From: Puia sp.
Lineage (GTDB): Bacteria; Bacteroidota; Bacteroidia; Chitinophagales; Chitinophagaceae
Reading direction: 5' to 3'
DNA: 64,000 nt
Assembly: GCA_031292515.1 (NCBI GenBank)
Contig: JARLGZ010000004.1
Location: 1-64,000 of the forward strand
Both the position numbers and the translations under genes were made by a program. The notes under the pieces were generated by a model that had not been told where the DNA came from, made no database searches, and was given only the letters and a program-made list of their open reading frames with translations. Positions 22,603 through 31,642 of this stretch are shown one piece after another. Position 1 is the first letter of the stretch. Every line of letters begins with the position of its first letter.

Positions 22603-25260
22603 CTAGAACTGTGTCGCGTTCTGCATGTTCTCATCCCCGACTTTCCGCTTGAATAGTGAAAAATCCATCTTTCCGAACCGGTAGCTTAGATTCACCCGGA
22701 CCATCTGGGGATCTCGCAGCCGGTTGTAGTCCTGGATAAAATAGATGCTCTCGGAGTGCTGATCCGACACGCGGGTACGGAAGATATCCGATACGCTTAC
22801 GCTCGCCGTCATCGCATCGTTCTTCAGGAAACTGCGGCTCAGCGCCAGATCGATGCCCCACGATGGCCGGATATAGCCTTGTGAAGAGCTTTGAGACTGC
22901 ATGTTCGGCGGACCGCCAAGACCCGTATTCTGATTTACGGGCAGGTTGGTCTTCGATTGATAAGTGGCCGTCAGTTGGAATTTCAATTTGGCCGGCAGTT
23001 TGAAATTGCTGTTCAGCTTGCCAAACCAGCTCCACAGGGCATTTTGCGCTCCGGCGTTGACGAGACCCGTATTTATAGAAGATCGGTAGGCATTCACGTT
23101 GGTCATGACGTCCCACCAACGCGTAATGGTATTTTGCCCGGTCAGCTCGAGCCCTGCCGTATAACTGGAGTTGGCGTTGATATACGTATTGATCACATCC
23201 TCCTTGCCGGTAAGCCCGTTCACAGCCGTATCGAGGTAGCGGGTAATCAGGTCGATCGTCCGCTTATAATACACAGATGCCATCACCGTATTGCTGCCCA
23301 GGAATTGCTTCGTATAGCTCAACTCAAAAGAATAGGTGAACTCCGGAACCAGAGCCGGATTGCCGCGCGTGATGTTCAGGCTGTCCGAATAATCCGTATA
23401 AGGAATCAGCTGGAAGAAATTCGGCCGGTTGACCCGCCGGGTAAAGCTGAACTGAACCTCCTGCCTGTTCTTTAATTTCTGGCTCAAGAACACAGATGGG
23501 AACAGACTGATGGGATAGTGATTGCCAAAATGCGTGGACGTAGTGATCAGGTCCCCGGAATAATCCGAGCTTTCTGCGCGAAGCCCCAACTGGTAGCCAA
23601 AATCGCCGATCCGGCTGGTGAAAGAGACATAGGCGGCATAGACATTATTGTCGTTCCTGTAATTCGTACTTGCCGCGGGGATCAGCAGGTATTGTTGGGC
23701 CGAATCGCTATACGTGTAATTATCGGTGACATTGACCGTATGCTGCAGACTGGCCCGAAGTCCCGCCTCCAGCCTGGTGGCCGGACTGAACGGTTTGACA
23801 TAGTCTGTCTGAACGGTCAGGAACCGGACATTCCCGTAGCCATACGTATTCTGCAAAAGATTCCCCGTGACAGCAGATCCCGGGCCATTCTGGTAGTAGT
23901 CGGTTGTATAATCGGTGTTGTTTGTATTTTTTCCCGAGAAATAGTTCGCATCGACGGTCCATTCTTCCCCCTGGTGAGGGAACTGATGTCTGAAGCCAGT
24001 CTGCACACCTGTCCCATTGAACACCCGATCGGTAGTTGCCGTCCGACGGTTATAAGCGGAAACGGTTCCGCCCGGATAGAGGCTGTCCGTGGTAACGCCC
24101 ATGTCCTGGAACGGCGACAGGCTCCCATGGGCGCGAACACCCGAAATGGATAGCGTATTCCGGTTATCGATGAAGTAATCCAGCCCCAGCCGGCCAAAGG
24201 CGAAGCCGCCGTGATCCTTCTGATAGTTGGATTGCTCCACCCGCGTTTCGGGGTCGTCCGTGAGGTTCAAACGATCGGTGTTACCTCTCGTAACCCCTTT
24301 CATCTGGTGGATCATCACATTGGCGGACAAATTAATCTTTCCTTGCCGGAGATTGAAATCGCCGCCGCCATCGATCCCGCCGTATTTGTCCACACCGGCC
24401 CTCAGGTTCCCGTTGTAACCCGTTTTCCGGTTCTTCTTCAGGATGATATTCAGGATACCGGCCGTTCCGCCGGAAGCATCGTATTTTGCCGAAGGATTGG
24501 TGATCACCTCCACACTCTCTATCGAGGAAGCAGGAATCTGATCCAGCGTAAGCGTCGTCGGCCGTCCGTCTATGTACAATGTCGGCGTGCTGTTGCGCAT
24601 TGTCACATTACCATCGATATCCACCTGTACGGAAGGAACGTTCCGCATCACGTCTAGCGCCGTTCCGCCCAAACTGACAATATCTTTTTCGACGTTGTAG
24701 ACTTTCTTATCGATGTCCATCTTCACCGTTGGCTTTGTGGCCGTGACGGAGACTTCCGCCAACTGGGTGAAATCGCGGGAAAGATGGATATTGCCAAGAT
24801 CCTTCTCCGCCTGCATCCCGCCTGCGGGCATCCCTGGCGGCATTCCTCCGGGAGGCATCCCACCGCCGGGTGGCGGCTGCATCCCATCCGGTGGCGCTCC
24901 TTCACCCATCAAAGCCACCTGCCGCGTAATGGCCCTATAGCCCGTGGCGGAGACCTTTAAGCTGAGCGGCCCCTTAACGGCGAGATCTTCGAAATTGAAT
25001 TCGCCATTGGCCTTTGTGACCCTCCCCTGTAACAGCGTTTGCTTTGGTTTGATCATCCCGCTGTCCATTTGCATCTGCAATAAGACCACGGACGCACCGC
25101 TGACCGGCTTTCCCGCGCTGTCTGTTATCTTTCCAAAAAGATGAGCATGGATGGCAGGCGGTCCGCCTTTGGGTATCCCGCCGGGAAAGGAAGGTATCTG
25201 AGCTATAAGCCGTTCGGTAAAAGGGATTGCCAGGATCAGCGAAAGGATCGCATTCTTCAT
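22603..25260 (-). CDS. Outer-membrane beta-barrel receptor (TonB-dependent receptor-like), CarboxypepD_reg domain
   Basis: The 885-residue protein has a signal peptide, a carboxypeptidase-regulatory-like domain (FGKITDSAGKPVSGASVVLL, residues about 42-118), a Gly/Pro/Met-rich linker (about 122-152), a plug with TKPTVKMDIDKKVYNVEKDI and VEVITNPSAKYDASGGTAGI, and a long C-terminal barrel. It fits the outer-membrane beta-barrel (OMP_b-brl_3) group of TonB-receptor-like proteins, which in Bacteroidota import or sense ligands; the substrate is unknown. It is the last gene of a run with two LytS/LytTR pairs and is a paralogue of the receptor at 43232-45871. The start lies directly after a TAGTTTTG box, so a leaderless or very short leader transcript is possible. 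Confidence 0.85.
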   Translation of the reverse strand: MKNAILSLILAIPFTERLIAQIPSFPGGIPKGGPPAIHAHLFGKITDSAGKPVSGASVVLLQMQMDSGMIKPKQTLLQGRVTKANGEFNFEDLAVKGPLSLKVSATGYRAITRQVALMGEGAPPDGMQPPPGGGMPPGGMPPGMPAGGMQAEKDLGNIHLSRDFTQLAEVSVTATKPTVKMDIDKKVYNVEKDIVSLGGTALDVMRNVPSVQVDIDGNVTMRNSTPTLYIDGRPTTLTLDQIPASSIESVEVITNPSAKYDASGGTAGILNIILKKNRKTGYNGNLRAGVDKYGGIDGGGDFNLRQGKINLSANVMIHQMKGVTRGNTDRLNLTDDPETRVEQSNYQKDHGGFAFGRLGLDYFIDNRNTLSISGVRAHGSLSPFQDMGVTTDSLYPGGTVSAYNRRTATTDRVFNGTGVQTGFRHQFPHQGEEWTVDANYFSGKNTNNTDYTTDYYQNGPGSAVTGNLLQNTYGYGNVRFLTVQTDYVKPFSPATRLEAGLRASLQHTVNVTDNYTYSDSAQQYLLIPAASTNYRNDNNVYAAYVSFTSRIGDFGYQLGLRAESSDYSGDLITTSTHFGNHYPISLFPSVFLSQKLKNRQEVQFSFTRRVNRPNFFQLIPYTDYSDSLNITRGNPALVPEFTYSFELSYTKQFLGSNTVMASVYYKRTIDLITRYLDTAVNGLTGKEDVINTYINANSSYTAGLELTGQNTITRWWDVMTNVNAYRSSINTGLVNAGAQNALWSWFGKLNSNFKLPAKLKFQLTATYQSKTNLPVNQNTGLGGPPNMQSQSSSQGYIRPSWGIDLALSRSFLKNDAMTASVSVSDIFRTRVSDQHSESIYFIQDYNRLRDPQMVRVNLSYRFGKMDFSLFKRKVGDENMQNATQF

Positions 25261-25264
25261 ACCG

Positions 25265-25299
25265 CAAAACTATCCGGAAGCAGAACCCTTATTTGCCAA
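25265..25299 (-). promoter_or_regulatory. Candidate receptor promoter with the same geometry as its paralogue
   Basis: On the minus strand TTG is followed by 24 bp and TAGTTTTG (25265-25272), then cggt and the ATG. The paralogous receptor at 43232 has TTG-N24-TAGTTTTA-cggc-ATG. The -7 box is perfect for TAnnTTTG; the 24-bp spacer is longer than the usual 19-21. Confidence 0.5.
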
Positions 25300-25334
25300 A
25301 TGCGACCATTTGAAAAAATTCAGCTACCAACAGA

Positions 25335-26048
25335 TTACAGTTCCCCCCTGCCCGTGAGGGCATCCAGCCCCGTCCGGTAATTGCTCCCGACCGGCAATTC
25401 CTGGTTCCCGATAAAAATCCCGTTCTTGCGGATCGCCGTAATATGCCGGATCGAAACGATATAGGATTTGTGAACACGGATAAATTCACCTGCCGGAAGT
25501 TGTTCTTCAAGGGTTTTCATGTTCATTCTTGTTACAATCGGCTTCTGGGAATTCTCAAGCCGGATACGGATATAGTCCTTCAGACCCTCGATCCATACGA
25601 TATCCGGTAAGTTCACTTTTACAAGACTGTATTCCGAATTGACAAAAATATAGCCCGGATGGGAGGATGCCTGCGCCGCAGGGAGGGTGCGAACCTGAAA
25701 TAGCTCGAACGCCTTGTTACAAGCCCGCACAAAACGATCCAGGGCCACCGGCTTGACCAGATAGTCGACGACATCCAACTCGAACCCATCCAGGGCATAT
25801 CGCTCATAGGCGGTGATCAGAATCACGATCGGCCGCTGCGGCAAGCTCCGAAGAAACTGCAGACCGGTCATTCCCGGCATCTGGATATCGAGAAAAAGCA
25901 GGTCGACAGGCTCTCTCTGCATGAATGGCGTCGCCTCCAGCGTATTCAGGAACTTCCCCACCAACTGCAGATAAGGGACCTGACGGATATTATCGGCAAG
26001 CAGTTCTAGCGCCAGCGGCTCATCGTCAATCGCGATACATCGCATCAT
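25335..26048 (-). CDS. LytTR-family response regulator
   Basis: The 237-residue protein has a receiver domain (CIAIDDEPLALELL, phospho-acceptor D54 in LLFLDIQMPG, then AYERYALDGFELDVVDYLVK) and a C-terminal LytTR DNA-binding domain (IWIEGLKDYIRIRLE, GEFIRVHKSYIVSI, GNQELPVGSNYR). Its ATG overlaps the stop of the upstream LytS kinase (ATGA), so they are a pair. The receptor gene begins 74 bp downstream with its own candidate promoter, which makes it the likely target. Confidence 0.9.
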   Translation of the reverse strand: MMRCIAIDDEPLALELLADNIRQVPYLQLVGKFLNTLEATPFMQREPVDLLFLDIQMPGMTGLQFLRSLPQRPIVILITAYERYALDGFELDVVDYLVKPVALDRFVRACNKAFELFQVRTLPAAQASSHPGYIFVNSEYSLVKVNLPDIVWIEGLKDYIRIRLENSQKPIVTRMNMKTLEEQLPAGEFIRVHKSYIVSIRHITAIRKNGIFIGNQELPVGSNYRTGLDALTGRGEL

Positions 26049-27115
26049 GGCTGAAAGTTTATTTTTAGCGAAGTCACGTAAAAGTCACCATCTGCCCTTG
26101 TCAGCAGACTGTATTTTTGATCGTATAGCAGATTCAGCCGACGGCGTACGTTGGGAAGGCCGATGCCCGAGGTCTTATCCCTGATCCCTGCAGATGCCGG
26201 GTCGAACTTATTTCGCACAAGAAAGCTGAGAGAGCCGTTGGCGGCCTCCAACCGGATGTCGATCCGGGCGTCCCGGATCATGCCGGTCCCATGCTTAAAG
26301 GCATTTTCCACAAAAGGGATCAGCAACATGGGCTCGATGACATAGCCCGAGCCTTCCATCTTCATAGCTACTTCTACTTTTACATTATGGCCGAAACGCT
26401 GGGATTGCAGATCAATATAGGCCTGGAGATACTCGATCTCTTTTTCCAGCGGCACCGTCTCTTCATCGGTCTCGTAAAGCATATAACGCAGGAGCCTGGA
26501 AAGCTTGATAAGAGAGGGTTCCAGTTCTTCCGACCTTTTACGGGCAAGCGCCACCATATTATTCAGGATATTGAACATAAAATGCGGGCTTACCTGTGAG
26601 CGAAGGAAGCTGAGCTCCGTTCGGAGGTTCTCATTTTCCTTCTCTTTACGCAGGCGTTGGGTCTTCAATCGTTCGCGGATCAACTGGTACGCGGTGCTGC
26701 AGGCGAGCACAAATAAATAGGGGTAAAGGCTGAAGAAAAGAATGGGCTGCCATAACAGCGGGGTATGCACGGCAACCGTCCGGATAAAGAGGCAGCTGCC
26801 CCCGAACAATACCGAAAAAAGTCCCAGATGAATCAAGGTGAACGCCCGCCAACGACGCCCTTGCGTGAGGCGGTTCGTCAACAATAGCGCGTTCAGATAA
26901 AAGGATAACACCAGCCAACCCTCGACCATCCGGTGCAGGAGGCTAAGCGCCCCTTCGTCCGGGTTCACAGTCTTGCCAATGGTCTCTTCAAAGGGCGGCC
27001 GAAGCAGATAAGGCAGGGAAAAAAGCAGCATCCAGGCGATGGAATGCAATAGTACGATCGCCCACTTGCGGGAATACCAGGGACCGCTGCCATAGACAGG
27101 GGGAAAGCTTGACAT
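26045..27115 (-). CDS. LytS/YehU-type sensor histidine kinase
   Basis: Four membrane helices in the first half (AIVLLHSIAWMLLFSLPYLL and others) are followed by a coiled coil and a His_kinase domain: LRSQVSPHFMFNILNNMVAL with the phospho-accepting His, then PMLLIPFVENAFKHG (N-box) and GIGLPNVRRRLNLLY (G-box). It phosphorylates the LytTR regulator whose gene overlaps its stop. ATG 27115 is preferred to ATG 27166 because the paralogue at 45889 starts shortly before the matching first helix. A TACCTTTG string lies 8 bp before 27115 and might be a -7 box. No ligand-binding domain other than the membrane part is seen. Confidence 0.88.
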   Translation of the reverse strand: MSSFPPVYGSGPWYSRKWAIVLLHSIAWMLLFSLPYLLRPPFEETIGKTVNPDEGALSLLHRMVEGWLVLSFYLNALLLTNRLTQGRRWRAFTLIHLGLFSVLFGGSCLFIRTVAVHTPLLWQPILFFSLYPYLFVLACSTAYQLIRERLKTQRLRKEKENENLRTELSFLRSQVSPHFMFNILNNMVALARKRSEELEPSLIKLSRLLRYMLYETDEETVPLEKEIEYLQAYIDLQSQRFGHNVKVEVAMKMEGSGYVIEPMLLIPFVENAFKHGTGMIRDARIDIRLEAANGSLSFLVRNKFDPASAGIRDKTSGIGLPNVRRRLNLLYDQKYSLLTRADGDFYVTSLKINFQP

Positions 27116-27225
27116 GATCGCCAAAGGTAAGAACAACACCGGAAGGACCCCTGTAAATGAGACCAATTCCTGGTTTTTATCTATAAATTGCGAAGAACGA
27201 CACTATCCCTTTTTGATTACCGAGC

Positions 27226-27969
27226 CTAAACCGTCCACTTATCGACAAACTGCTTCAATCCTTCCCTATACTGATCCCCCACCGTGATAACCGCACTGCC
27301 GATATGAACCGTCGATCGGGAAATCGTCCCGATCTTCCCCAGCGCCACGATATAAGACTTGCTGACCCTCATAAACAGCCCCGGCGGCAGTTTCTCTTCC
27401 ACACTTTTCATTGTAGTAAGCGACATCACCGGCTTATCGCTTCCCTTGATGTACACCTTCACATAATCCCGGAAAGCCTCCACATACAAGACGTCCTCGT
27501 ACGCCACCCGAACCAGTTGATGCTCCACCTTCAGGAAAAGACAACCCTGACCGGGCAGATCAGCCAGCGCAAATCCGCCTCTGGTGTTTTCCCGGAATTC
27601 CACCCAGCTTCTCGCCTTATTGGCGGCACGGAAAAAATCCTGAAGGTTGAAGGGCTTCAATAAATAATCCACCGCATCTACTTTGTACCCTTCCACTGCA
27701 TAATGATTATAGGCCGTGGTAAAAATAATTCCCGGTCTCCGGCGGCTATCGCCCGCACCCAGGACCCGCGCGAATTGCATGCCGGTAAGGTCCGGCATCT
27801 GAATGTCTAGAAAGATGAGCTGCACATCCATTTCAGTCAGCACTTCAAAGGCCGCCGCCGCATTCCCATAACTTCCTTTCAACTGCAAAAAAGGTGTCTG
27901 TTCAATAAAAGAACCGATAAGGCTCAAGGCCAGCGGTTCATCGTCGATCGCTATACAGTTGACTATCAT
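27226..27969 (-). CDS. LytTR-family response regulator
   Basis: The 247-residue protein has a receiver domain (CIAIDDEPLALSLIGS, D55 in LIFLDIQMPDLTG) and a LytTR domain (LYVEAFRDYVKVYI, GLFMRVSKSYIVAL). The ATG overlaps the stop of the next upstream kinase gene (ATGA). It belongs to a second, more divergent kinase-regulator pair immediately before the first; between the pairs is 110 bp. Similar paralogues are at 25335 and 46932. DNA targets are unknown. Confidence 0.9.
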   Translation of the reverse strand: MIVNCIAIDDEPLALSLIGSFIEQTPFLQLKGSYGNAAAAFEVLTEMDVQLIFLDIQMPDLTGMQFARVLGAGDSRRRPGIIFTTAYNHYAVEGYKVDAVDYLLKPFNLQDFFRAANKARSWVEFRENTRGGFALADLPGQGCLFLKVEHQLVRVAYEDVLYVEAFRDYVKVYIKGSDKPVMSLTTMKSVEEKLPPGLFMRVSKSYIVALGKIGTISRSTVHIGSAVITVGDQYREGLKQFVDKWTV

Positions 27970-29021
27970 AAGTTCAGTTCAAGGGAAACCGAGTAAGTAT
28001 TTTCCGGTACTACCACGATATTCAGACAATATCTTCCTTTATACAATAATTCGAGGCGTCTCAAAGTGTTTGACAATCCGATACCCCCGTCCGGACTCGC
28101 CAAGAGACCGACCTTGCTGACGATACTATTCTTCACCTCGAAACAAAATTTTCGACTGACCAGCGATGATCGGATATGGATCCGGCCTGGATCCCTTGAA
28201 CTAACACCGTGTTTAAAAGCATTCTCGACAAAAGGGATAAGCAGCATGGGATAGATGTGATGATTACCGGGTATCTGGGGCTCCTCCAACACCACCGTTG
28301 TACTTTCCTGCAGCCGGATGCGCATGAGCTCGACATAGTCCCTGACAAAATCGATTTCTCTGTTGAGCGGCACCGTATCATGCGCTTCATACAGCAAATA
28401 GCGCATCATCCTCGACAACTTATGCAGAGATTCCCGGGATTTCTCAATGTCGACGAAGGTCAGCGAGTATATATTATGCAGCGTATTAAAGAAAAAATGC
28501 GGATGGATCTGGCTTTTCAGCAGAACCAGTTCAGACTTCATCTGATGCTGTTCCAGCGACTGGCGGGCCTGGTTCTCCTTATGCCATTGATCAATCACCG
28601 CGACGCTGGTGCTGATCCCAAGCACCAGCAAGGTAGTCGTCAAAATATAAATATTCACGGTAGTTGAAAGCGGGAGGTAAGGTCCCATCCGGCTGCTGAG
28701 CAGGCTACGAAGCCTCAAAGCGTGTTCCAGCAGGGCGTTGATGCCGACAATAAAAACGACATTCACCGCTACTGCGATGGCAAATCTTACCGGCCGGTGC
28801 TTAAGCAGATAACGCGGAACCGATACCAGCGAATTGTAATAAAAGAGTCCGATAAGCAACACCAGGTGGACGATCTGAATGATCCAAAACTCCGGAGGCG
28901 GTTTTACCCCAAAATTATGCGGCGGGTACAAGACAAAGACAAATCCCAATAGGCTCCATACCAGAATGTGAATTAACAAGACAACATACTGACGCTTGTA
29001 ACGACTTTCCATGCCGCTCAA
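27966..29021 (-). CDS. LytS/YehU-type sensor histidine kinase
   Basis: The 351-residue protein has four membrane helices (YVVLLIHILVWSLLGFVFVL, IIQIVHLVLLIGLFYYN and two more), a linker helix, and the kinase core with LKSQIHPHFFFNTLHNIYSL (His), PMLLIPFVENAFKHG and GIGLSNTLRRLELLY. It is the first gene of the minus-strand run kinase-regulator-kinase-regulator-receptor. ATG 29021 (MSGMESRYKR) or the next ATG 29012 are both possible starts. Its stop overlaps the ATG of its regulator. Confidence 0.88.
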   Translation of the reverse strand: MSGMESRYKRQYVVLLIHILVWSLLGFVFVLYPPHNFGVKPPPEFWIIQIVHLVLLIGLFYYNSLVSVPRYLLKHRPVRFAIAVAVNVVFIVGINALLEHALRLRSLLSSRMGPYLPLSTTVNIYILTTTLLVLGISTSVAVIDQWHKENQARQSLEQHQMKSELVLLKSQIHPHFFFNTLHNIYSLTFVDIEKSRESLHKLSRMMRYLLYEAHDTVPLNREIDFVRDYVELMRIRLQESTTVVLEEPQIPGNHHIYPMLLIPFVENAFKHGVSSRDPGRIHIRSSLVSRKFCFEVKNSIVSKVGLLASPDGGIGLSNTLRRLELLYKGRYCLNIVVVPENTYSVSLELNL

Positions 29022-29235
29022 GTTACTATAAAGGCCCGGTCGGCCTTGACCAAACCAATGTACCGGGATTTATCGTCGATGAAACCAACTATTTCGTCTA
29101 TGAAATCATCACGGCCGCGCGAAGCCGGGATATCGGCGGGATCATGGTTTTTATCGGATGATTCATCCGCTTTGTCGATGCTTTTTTTTCAACCGGCGGA
29201 CGATCTGCATTTTGCGTCTGGCAACGACATCAATT

Positions 29236-29997
29236 ATGAAACGTCCCTTGTTATCCTTTTCCAGTGTTACGCTGCTCACCCTATGGATCACCCCGATGGA
29301 GGCGCAGGTGACCATTCGGGGGACAGTATATGACAATACAACGATCAATGGGCTGCCCCGGGTTACTATCAGCAATACGCATGGTGTGATCGCCATTTCG
29401 GACACCTTGGGAAATTACGCGATCAGGGTGCCTAAAACAGATACGATCTATTTTTCCTATCTCCATAAGAATACCGTATACTTTCCCGTCAGCAACATCG
29501 GGGATACCACCAGCTTTAACGTGAGTATCGATGTTGTCGGACCCGCCCTGATGCCTGTTTACATCGTCCACGATAGCTATTACATGGATTCGCTCCGGAA
29601 CCGTCGGGAAAACCGGGAGAGCTTCGACTACCAGAAAGACCCCGCCCTGCGCAGCATGCGAATGATGCCCGGCGGCAGCGGTGTTATGGGAGGGGTAACC
29701 CTGGACCCCGACGTGTTTTTCAACAGAGATACCAGGAGAAGCAAGGAACTAATGCAGAAATGGCTTGTCGAGGAAGAACAGGATAAATATATCGATCACC
29801 GGTTCAGTCGCGCAGTGGTAAGGAGAATCACCGGACTGGATTCGGCCAACCTGGGCATCTTTATGAAAGCCTACCGGCCAGATTATGCTTTCCTGAAATC
29901 GTTTGCCAGCGACTGGGAGTTCTATCAATTTGTCAAAGACTGCAGCAAATCTTTTTTAGCGGACCAGGCAAAAGATTCCACGCTCGTACCGCGTTGA
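29236..29997 (+). CDS. Exported protein with carboxypeptidase-regulatory-like domain
   Basis: From ATG 29236 the protein is 253 residues: signal peptide (LLSFSSVTLLTLWITPMEAQ), then a CarboxypepD_reg-like beta sandwich (VTIRGTVYDNTTINGLPRVT, with a GNYAIRVPKTDTIYFSYL strand pair), then a helical C-terminal region (FFNRDTRRSKELMQKWLVEE, DYAFLKSFASDWEFYQFVKD). This layout is seen in periplasmic or surface Bacteroidota proteins of unknown role. It is divergent from the LytS operon. The longer frame from 29158 adds a cysteine-rich, non-signal stretch and is unlikely. Confidence 0.72.
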   Translation: MKRPLLSFSSVTLLTLWITPMEAQVTIRGTVYDNTTINGLPRVTISNTHGVIAISDTLGNYAIRVPKTDTIYFSYLHKNTVYFPVSNIGDTTSFNVSIDVVGPALMPVYIVHDSYYMDSLRNRRENRESFDYQKDPALRSMRMMPGGSGVMGGVTLDPDVFFNRDTRRSKELMQKWLVEEEQDKYIDHRFSRAVVRRITGLDSANLGIFMKAYRPDYAFLKSFASDWEFYQFVKDCSKSFLADQAKDSTLVPR

Positions 29998-30129
29998 ACA
30001 GCCTGGTCAATCCCCTTCGGAACGCTCCTCCTTTCTCTGCTATGAATGTTTTTGGCTAACGCAATCATGGAATTGGCTAAACGTTGATCCTGATTATCAA
30101 GCAATTTTGTATCGTAAAATCACACAACC

Positions 30130-30231
30130 ATGGAGCTAAAAAATAGTACGATTTTAATCACGGGCGGTACCAGGAACCGATTTTGTTTGCAAACCGGAGG
30201 ATATTCTCTCGTTCATTTCCCGCCGACATAA
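30130..30231 (+). pseudogene. SDR start fused to an unrelated C-terminal remnant
   Basis: ATG 30130 begins MELKNSTILITGGT, the first strand and glycine turn of a short-chain dehydrogenase, then breaks. In another frame the sequence carries on as DFVCKPEDILSFISRRHNLY and DYYY-TAG to about 30252, which looks like the C-terminus of a different protein. Nearly all of the SDR is missing, so this is a deletion scar. Confidence 0.5.
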
Positions 30232-30318
30232 TTTATACGACTATTATTACTAGATAATATGCTTTTTTATCCATAAAAATACGACCATTTTTGCAACGTA
30301 CACTGAAAAACAGAAGTT

Positions 30319-31629
30319 ATGGGAAAGAATACAGGCAGCGGCATCCCCGGCTCCGCCAAACAAACGATGAGTAGCAAGGCCGAACCAACCGAAGAAAAAC
30401 AAGAAGTTATGTTTCGCCGTACCGCAGGTCAGGCGAATCGGTTCAAAACCTATTTTGATGCCTACTTCACGCGGGTACTGGGAAGGGGAAACTATGGGGG
30501 TTCGGCGGTGGGAGAATGCTACGAAACGGCAAGCCGGATTGTCGATGGGAATTTCGGAAGCTTTACAGATGCGTGGGAGGTGACTGCTAAGCGGGTCGAG
30601 GAGATCGGGTGGGATTGTCTCCGGAAGGGACACAAAGTGAGCGCCCGTGATGCGTTTTTGCGGGCCACCACCTACTGGGGAGCCACGACGAACTACGCCA
30701 GCGCCACCGATCCGCGTCTCCGATCGTCCTATGAGAAAGAGCGGGCCTGTTTCCGCGAGGCCGCCAAACTTTTCGATCCTCAGATCGAAATTGTAAACGT
30801 CCCCTATGAAAACGGCAGGACGCTCCCCGGATACTTCATTCCCGGTGGACCCGCCGGCGAAAAGAGACCAACGGTTCTTGTACTTGGAGGCGGCGACAGC
30901 GCCCTTGAAGAACTCTACGGGGTGGTTCCGGCGGGCGCGCAGCGACGGGGCTACAACTCGCTTATGTTCGAAGTCCCCGGACAAAAGGCAATGTTCTTTG
31001 ACCATCCCGATCTGTTCTTCCGCCCCGATGCGGAAGTCCCGATTGGCTATGTTATGGATTATATCCTGAGCCGTCCGGAGGTCGATCCGACACGCATCGT
31101 ATTGATCGGTGCCAGTTTCGGTGGATATTTCGCCCCCAGGGCCGCTGCTTTCGAGAGGCGTCTGGCAGCCGTAATAGCACTCCCGCTTTTCCGGGATATC
31201 CAGGCAGGGTTCCTTGAAGTGATCGGTTTGGATCCGGCAAAGCCATATCCCCGGGATCTGGAATCACAACTCGACATGTCCAACACCGCCGTCAGGACAC
31301 TTGCCGAAAGCGATGTCCGCATGAGGTGTGGATATGCCAAGTCTACGATAGCGGAATTTTTGGACGGCATGGGTGAGTTCACTTTAGCGGGACTCGAACA
31401 GCGCATTACTTGCCCATTGCTCATTATTGCCGGAGAAAGCGAGTACGATGCCGTAAGAATGGAAAAGGAGAAGATTCAGTGGCAGAAGGTAATGAACAAC
31501 CCGAAGAGCCGGATAAAGATTGGAAAAACCGGAGAAGGTGGAGAGGGACACAGCATGATTAACAACTTGCTTTTGAAAAACCAAATCGAGTTTGATTGGC
31601 TCGATGAAGTGCTCGGCTGGAAATCATAA
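30319..31629 (+). CDS. Alpha/beta hydrolase, FrsA/acylaminoacyl-peptidase-like
   Basis: The 436-residue protein has a helical N-terminal cap (residues about 30-160) and an alpha/beta-hydrolase core: PTVLVLGGGDSALEELYG (oxyanion strand), nucleophile elbow GASFGGYF with Ser, an acidic residue after LLIIAGESEYDAV, and the His in GEGGEGHSMINN. The cap plus core resembles FrsA-like esterases and 2,6-dihydropseudooxynicotine hydrolase, which cleave C-C or ester bonds. It is cytoplasmic, without a signal peptide. The gene is followed 13 bp later by a DUF4199 gene. The substrate is unknown. Confidence 0.78.
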   Translation: MGKNTGSGIPGSAKQTMSSKAEPTEEKQEVMFRRTAGQANRFKTYFDAYFTRVLGRGNYGGSAVGECYETASRIVDGNFGSFTDAWEVTAKRVEEIGWDCLRKGHKVSARDAFLRATTYWGATTNYASATDPRLRSSYEKERACFREAAKLFDPQIEIVNVPYENGRTLPGYFIPGGPAGEKRPTVLVLGGGDSALEELYGVVPAGAQRRGYNSLMFEVPGQKAMFFDHPDLFFRPDAEVPIGYVMDYILSRPEVDPTRIVLIGASFGGYFAPRAAAFERRLAAVIALPLFRDIQAGFLEVIGLDPAKPYPRDLESQLDMSNTAVRTLAESDVRMRCGYAKSTIAEFLDGMGEFTLAGLEQRITCPLLIIAGESEYDAVRMEKEKIQWQKVMNNPKSRIKIGKTGEGGEGHSMINNLLLKNQIEFDWLDEVLGWKS

Positions 31630-31642
31630 AAGGAAAACTACC

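Noticed and set aside
23518-24153. 211-codon plus-strand frame opposite the receptor gene
   Set aside because: Antisense shadow of the beta-barrel, no recognisable motif.
29050-29161. Plus-strand open stretch VDETNYFVYEIITAARSRDI with a stop at about 29161
   Set aside because: Texture is somewhat protein-like, but it lacks a start, overlaps the LytS start on the other strand, and no family was recognised.
30250-31005. 251-codon minus-strand frame opposite the hydrolase
   Set aside because: Antisense shadow; the hydrolase has a full catalytic triad on the plus strand.
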